DNA of 64,000 bases from assembly GCA_937874695.1 (NCBI GenBank), contig CALNAJ010000028.1:62001-126000 (forward strand). Direction: 5' to 3'. Made by a program: the position numbers and the translations under genes. The stretch comes from an uncultured Lactobacillus sp. Lineage in GTDB: Bacteria > Bacillota > Bacilli > Lactobacillales > Lactobacillaceae. Numbering within the stretch: position 1 is the stretch's first letter; the number at the start of each line of letters is the position of its first letter. The notes under the pieces are model-generated. The model made no database searches. It was not told the DNA's origin and saw only the letters and a list, made by a program, of their open reading frames with translations. Below are positions 60,107 through 64,000 of the stretch, in pieces.

Positions 60107-62176
60107 ATGTCGATTCGAAAGCGGCTCGCCTTTATTCTATGTGGTTTCATCAGTTTAATGTTCCTATTGACTGGCGTTCTAGCCGGTCTGGTGCCCGTGA
60201 CCTTTCGGATCGACCACGACTGGCTTTCACCACTCATCATTATTCTAGGTGCCGGCATCTACCTGGGCGGTGTGGGACTGGCTTTTCGCTGGTTCCATCG
60301 ACTCAGCAGTCGCCAACACCGCTACCTCAACGTTAGCCTCTGGATTCTCCTATTGGCGATTCAATTTTTTGTGGCCGTCAATTGGATTTCTGCGCCCCGG
60401 GCTGACCTATACTTCGTCCACCAACAGGCGATTACCCTGCTAAATGGGAGTCATCATTGGACCAATTACTTCTATACCTATCCCAATAATGTAAGTTTCA
60501 CGATACTTTTGAGTGGCCTGCTTCAAATTGGACGTTGGCTGGGCAGTGACGCCGGTGTGTGGTTGAACCTCGTTCAGTTTGCCTGGCTCGACTGTGGACT
60601 AGTAGCCGTCTGGTACGTCCTAACCAAAAAGAATCCGGCCCGTGGGCACTTGTTTTTAGGTATCATTTTGGGAACAATTCCCCTGTATGCCTATGCGCTC
60701 AACACTTACAATGATACCTACGTTCTCCCGATGGGCCTTTTAACCATCGTTCTCGTGCGTGGCCTCCTGCAGGCTCAAACGTGGCGGCAAACCGTGCCTC
60801 GCGCCCTAGGTCTTGGACTCATTCTGACGGCAACCTACCTATTAAAAGCTAACTTCATCGTCCTCATTATCGCCACCATACTGATCATCTGGCTGTTGCC
60901 AAACGCCACGACCCATCCCTTCCTAACGCGTAGTTGGGTGACCCTCCTCCTACTGGCGCTATTGGCCGGTGGTATGGTCGGCAATCGGGCTGGCCAACAA
61001 GCTGCCGGGTTTCAGTCCAACTCTAATCAAGCTCTGCCTGCCACCAGTTGGATCGCGATGAGCTGGAATCCCGCGAACTACGGTCAGTACGACCGCCACG
61101 ATGTCGGTCGGATTATAGCGCAGCCCACAGCAGGCGCTAAGCAAGCCCAGGCCAAGCGTCACTTAAAGGACTACCTGGATCAACTCGGTCCCAGCGGCAT
61201 CATCCACCACCTCTACCGCAAGGCTAAACTATTCTTGGCGACAGGAACCTTTGATAGCTTTCAAATCTCACCAGCCTACGACCGCGCGCCCAATTGGTAC
61301 CGCCAGCACCGCAACACCATCGATTGGCTCCTGGCCAACTGGTGTCAGGTGAACTACCTGGCGCTACTCATCGTCAATTTCGGCTGGGGGATTCAACAGA
61401 TTCGCCGGCGCAAATTCAGCACAGGCTACCTTCTAGGCGGTCTCTTCATCATTGGTCTGGCCTGCTTCCACGTGATCTTCTGGGAGTCGGAGGAACGGTA
61501 TGCCCTGCCACTCCTCCCCTTGCTCATCGCCGGCACCGCCGCCGGTTATCGACAACCACTGAATCTCCTGCGCTGGTCGCAACGATCGCGTTGGTTACCT
61601 CTCGGATTGGCCATTGGATTCACTGCAGCTTTGGGAATCGGCGCCTGGCAAAACTACGATCTGGTCACCAAGCCCCGTAACCATCCCGTCAGCGTGGTCA
61701 GTCAAAACGAAGGCCGCTACTATCAAAATCACAAGGTTCGGTTGCAACAGAATCAACAACTGACACAACCCTTCACGGCGCCGCTACCTTTTAATCACGT
61801 GCTAATCAATAACGGTGATCCTTTCACTGGTGTAATCACGCTTCGAACAGCAACGGGTCATGTCGTCTGGCAGACACGTGGTCCACAGGTCAGTCTGGCG
61901 CAGAACCTACCGCACCCCCTGCCAGCCGGCCATTACACCTTGACCCTCAAGGCGACAAGTCTCACACCACAAAAAGTGGGCACGGCCCCCGCTACCTATC
62001 CGCTGTTGCCGCAGCCGCTAACCACCCATCCTCACCAGTATCTACGGTTCTTCATCGACCAGCGTAGCGTGAGTCCCATCCTGACCCCCAGCAAACTCTG
62101 GCTGATCATCGGGACGCTGTGGCTCGGTGGGTTAATCATCATCGACCGTTTCTACTGGTATCGGCGTCATATTTAA
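60107..62176 (+). CDS. GT-C fold membrane glycosyltransferase
   Basis: A 689-residue membrane protein with about 13 helices in the first 500 residues and an extracytoplasmic C-terminal domain followed by a last helix. The early loop after helix 3 contains SAPRADLYFVHQQA, an acidic motif in the place where GT-C enzymes hold their catalytic Asp, and NTYNDTYVLP lies further on. It is probably the transferase that uses the lipid-linked sugar made by the preceding gene to decorate a surface polymer. The ATG follows AGGGAGG, 11 bases after the GT2 stop. No GtrA-type flippase is beside it. Confidence 0.78.
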   Translation: MSIRKRLAFILCGFISLMFLLTGVLAGLVPVTFRIDHDWLSPLIIILGAGIYLGGVGLAFRWFHRLSSRQHRYLNVSLWILLLAIQFFVAVNWISAPRADLYFVHQQAITLLNGSHHWTNYFYTYPNNVSFTILLSGLLQIGRWLGSDAGVWLNLVQFAWLDCGLVAVWYVLTKKNPARGHLFLGIILGTIPLYAYALNTYNDTYVLPMGLLTIVLVRGLLQAQTWRQTVPRALGLGLILTATYLLKANFIVLIIATILIIWLLPNATTHPFLTRSWVTLLLLALLAGGMVGNRAGQQAAGFQSNSNQALPATSWIAMSWNPANYGQYDRHDVGRIIAQPTAGAKQAQAKRHLKDYLDQLGPSGIIHHLYRKAKLFLATGTFDSFQISPAYDRAPNWYRQHRNTIDWLLANWCQVNYLALLIVNFGWGIQQIRRRKFSTGYLLGGLFIIGLACFHVIFWESEERYALPLLPLLIAGTAAGYRQPLNLLRWSQRSRWLPLGLAIGFTAALGIGAWQNYDLVTKPRNHPVSVVSQNEGRYYQNHKVRLQQNQQLTQPFTAPLPFNHVLINNGDPFTGVITLRTATGHVVWQTRGPQVSLAQNLPHPLPAGHYTLTLKATSLTPQKVGTAPATYPLLPQPLTTHPHQYLRFFIDQRSVSPILTPSKLWLIIGTLWLGGLIIIDRFYWYRRHI

Positions 62177-62194
62177 AAAAAATAACCAAAAGAC

Positions 62195-62225
62195 TTGCCT
62201 TCGAGTGGCTCTAAGGTACTAGAAT
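62195..62225 (+). promoter_or_regulatory. MerR-type promoter and operator
   Basis: TTGCCT (62195-62200) and TAGAAT (62220-62225) are 19 bases apart, the stretched spacing typical of MerR-activated promoters. The spacer carries CCTTCGAGTGGCTCTAAGG (62198-62216), a palindrome with CCTTNGAG/CTCNAAGG arms, close to known AdhR/NmlR-type sites. It would drive the DUF3737-patB operon. Confidence 0.68.
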
Positions 62226-62286
62226 GGAAACATGGGAAAATTCCCGATTTAATTCCAGCAGACGTATTTTAAAAGGAGCCAAAAAC

Positions 62287-63141
62287 TTGAAAGAAATCAA
62301 CCAACAAACTTTAACTGGCGAACGGGCCCTGTTTCAGGGACACGATCTCCACATTACAAACAGTACCTTTGTCGATGGCGAATCACCGCTGAAACACGCC
62401 AATAACGTGACCATCGACCATACCATCTTCAAATGGAAGTACCCCCTGTGGTACACCAACCACGCTAGCTTGGACCATACGACTTGGCAACCCGACGCCC
62501 ACGCCGGCATCTGGTACACCAAAGATCTAACGATGAAACACAGTGTCGTCCGGGCCACCAAGACCTTCCGCCACGCACAAGACATTCATTTGGATGACGT
62601 GACCTTTGCGAATGCCGGCGAGACACTGTGGTGGTGCCAAGACGTCACGCTCGACAACGTGACCGCAACCGGCGACTACTTCGGCATGAATAGTGAGAAC
62701 GTCGTTGCTAACAACCTGACCATCAATGGTAATTACGCCTTCGATGGCAGTAAGAATGTGGAAGTCCATAACTCGACCTTCATCACCCACGATGCCTTCT
62801 GGAACTGCGACAACGTGACCGTTTACGACTCCACCATCATCGGCGAGTATTTAGCTTGGAACACCAAGAACATTACCTTCGTCAACTGTTGGCTGGAAAG
62901 TGATCAAGGCCTCTGTTACGTGGATCACTTGACCCTGCGCAACTGCTCATTGATCAACACGGACCTCTCCTTTGAGTACTGTTCCGACATCGATGCCACG
63001 ATCAACACGGCAATCGATAGCGTGAAGAACCCGATTAATGGTAAAATTACGGCACCGGCCATCGGTAAGGTTATCTTTGATGATCCTGCCATTGACCCAA
63101 CGCAGACCATTATTTCAACTACTCAGGAGGCTTCCGCATAA
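62287..63141 (+). CDS. DUF3737 beta-helix protein
   Basis: A 284-residue protein matching the DUF3737 family, found widely in lactic acid bacteria but without a known role. It is built of repeats of about 20 residues with the pattern Asn/Asp-hydrophobic-Thr-hydrophobic-Asp (VTIDHTIFKW, VTLDNVTATGD, VEVHNSTFITHD, ITFVNCWLES), pointing to a right-handed beta-helix. The start is the TTG at 62287, eight bases after AAAAGGAG. It overlaps the next gene by one base (TAATG), so it is translated with an aminotransferase of the PatB family; the MerR-type promoter lies upstream. Confidence 0.85.
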   Translation: MKEINQQTLTGERALFQGHDLHITNSTFVDGESPLKHANNVTIDHTIFKWKYPLWYTNHASLDHTTWQPDAHAGIWYTKDLTMKHSVVRATKTFRHAQDIHLDDVTFANAGETLWWCQDVTLDNVTATGDYFGMNSENVVANNLTINGNYAFDGSKNVEVHNSTFITHDAFWNCDNVTVYDSTIIGEYLAWNTKNITFVNCWLESDQGLCYVDHLTLRNCSLINTDLSFEYCSDIDATINTAIDSVKNPINGKITAPAIGKVIFDDPAIDPTQTIISTTQEASA

Positions 63142-64000
63142 TGAGTTATAACTTTTCAGAAATGATTGACCGGCGGCACACGAATTCCGTCAAATGGGAC
63201 GTGGCCGCAAACGAACTCCCCATGTGGGTAGCGGACATGGATTTCCGTACCGCACCCGGAATCGTCGACGCCATCAAACGCAAGGCTGACACGGGAATCT
63301 TCGGTTACGAAGAAGTGCCCGATGCTTACTTTGAAGCCGTCCAACACTGGTACGCGACTGAACACGACTGGGCACCCAACACGGATTGGATGCGCTTCGT
63401 GACCGGTGTCGTTCCTGCCATTTCGTCGGCTGTCCGCCGTGTCAGTCACGTTGGCGATAACGTGTTGGTCCAGGCTCCGGTCTACAATATCTTCTATAAT
63501 TCCATCGTCAATAACGGCCGCCACGTTCTTTCGAGTGACCTACGCTATCACGATGGTCAATACGACATTGATTGGGACGACCTTGCCGCTAAAATGGCCG
63601 AGCCGCTCACCACGATGATGATTCTCTGCAATCCGCATAACCCAGTCGGCAAGATTTGGACGGCCGACGAATTGAAGCACATTGGGGAATTAGCTGCCGC
63701 CAATCACGTGGTTGTCTTCGCCGATGAAATTCATGGGGACATTACCGAAACGGGTTACGGCTACACGCCATTTGCCGCCGCTGGCGACGTTTGTGCAAAT
63801 AACAGTATCACCGCCGTTTCACCCAGCAAGACCTTCAACGTGGCTGCCCTTCATGCCGCCACGCTGATCATCCCCAATGAGAACCTGCGGAACATCGTTG
63901 ACCGGGGCATTAACACCGATGAACTGGCTGAACCCAACGCCTTTGCTATCGATGGGAGTATCGCGGCCTACACCACTGGTGCGGAATGGGTTCACGAACT
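63141..64000 (+). CDS. patB: PatB/MalY family cystathionine beta-lyase, 5' part (runs off right edge)
   Basis: The ATG at 63141 opens a frame that stays open to the window edge (286 codons). It is a fold-type I PLP enzyme: MSYNFSEMIDRRHTNSVKWD, then MWVADMDFRTAP, LCNPHNPVGKIW, the Asp in FADEIHGDI that contacts PLP, and the Schiff-base Lys in SPSKTFNVAALH. Family members release homocysteine or thiols from cystathionine and related C-S conjugates. AGGAGG lies ten bases upstream, inside the DUF3737 gene. About 100 C-terminal residues are outside the window. Confidence 0.9.
   Translation, partial: MSYNFSEMIDRRHTNSVKWDVAANELPMWVADMDFRTAPGIVDAIKRKADTGIFGYEEVPDAYFEAVQHWYATEHDWAPNTDWMRFVTGVVPAISSAVRRVSHVGDNVLVQAPVYNIFYNSIVNNGRHVLSSDLRYHDGQYDIDWDDLAAKMAEPLTTMMILCNPHNPVGKIWTADELKHIGELAAANHVVVFADEIHGDITETGYGYTPFAAAGDVCANNSITAVSPSKTFNVAALHAATLIIPNENLRNIVDRGINTDELAEPNAFAIDGSIAAYTTGAEWVHE

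Overview
The window looks like a chromosomal segment of a Levilactobacillus-type lactic acid bacterium (the L. brevis group). The main reason is the gene at 493-1251, whose protein is close throughout to the well-studied R-specific alcohol dehydrogenase of L. brevis. Other lactobacillus hallmarks agree: pyruvate oxidase, LuxS, an Nramp manganese transporter, the isoprimeverose genes xylP-xylQ, an LCP ligase, GH25 muramidase and moderate GC content. I see no rRNA, tRNA, CRISPR array, prophage or intact insertion sequence. Gene order is mostly single genes and 2-3 gene operons separated by strong intrinsic terminators.

Layout. 1-5 kb: the edge of an MFS exporter, the alcohol dehydrogenase, a decayed gene (1873-2400), a TauE/SafE-DUF1634 membrane pair and a LysR regulator. 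5-13 kb: a lone PTS IIC protein coupled to a DUF915 hydrolase, the xylP-xylQ operon with its own operator region, and an exonuclease-HTH fusion. 13-17 kb: secreted proteins (a beta-lactamase-fold hydrolase and two 366-residue paralogues of unknown function) and luxS. 17-24 kb: LCP ligase, paired fluoride channels, a thioredoxin-CstR operon with a recognisable operator, NADH oxidase, DedA and two candidate small RNAs. 24-35 kb: DegV, mntH, acetyltransferase, SDR, aldehyde dehydrogenase, TetR, Ogt and type II NADH dehydrogenase. 35-45 kb: a two-component system, a DHA2 exporter with MarR, pyruvate oxidase, CorA and a PnuC-type transporter under a NrdR-like box. 45-54 kb: MarR, GH13 glucosidase, a GlcD-type oxidase divergent from MarR-PaiA, an ABC exporter and an AI-2E family protein. 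54-64 kb: a secreted protein with muramidase, a lone purH, a GT2/GT-C glycan decoration pair, and DUF3737-PatB behind a MerR-type promoter, running off the right edge.

Functional themes. Much of the window serves life with oxygen and redox stress: pyruvate oxidase, NADH oxidase, NDH-2, thioredoxin with a persulfide-type sensor, MntH, alcohol and aldehyde dehydrogenases. A second theme is the cell surface: LCP, muramidase, glycosyltransferases, DedA and secreted proteins. A third is plant-derived sugars: xylPQ, GH13 and PTS IIC.

The most novel material is non-coding. A repeat of about 185 nt occurs three times in full (16893, 24610, 54175) and once truncated (37741), and its copies differ by compensatory changes in a shared multi-branched fold. 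A second element of similar size lies at 54514. A set of hairpins carries C-rich loops, two of them inside candidate small RNAs that end in strong terminators.
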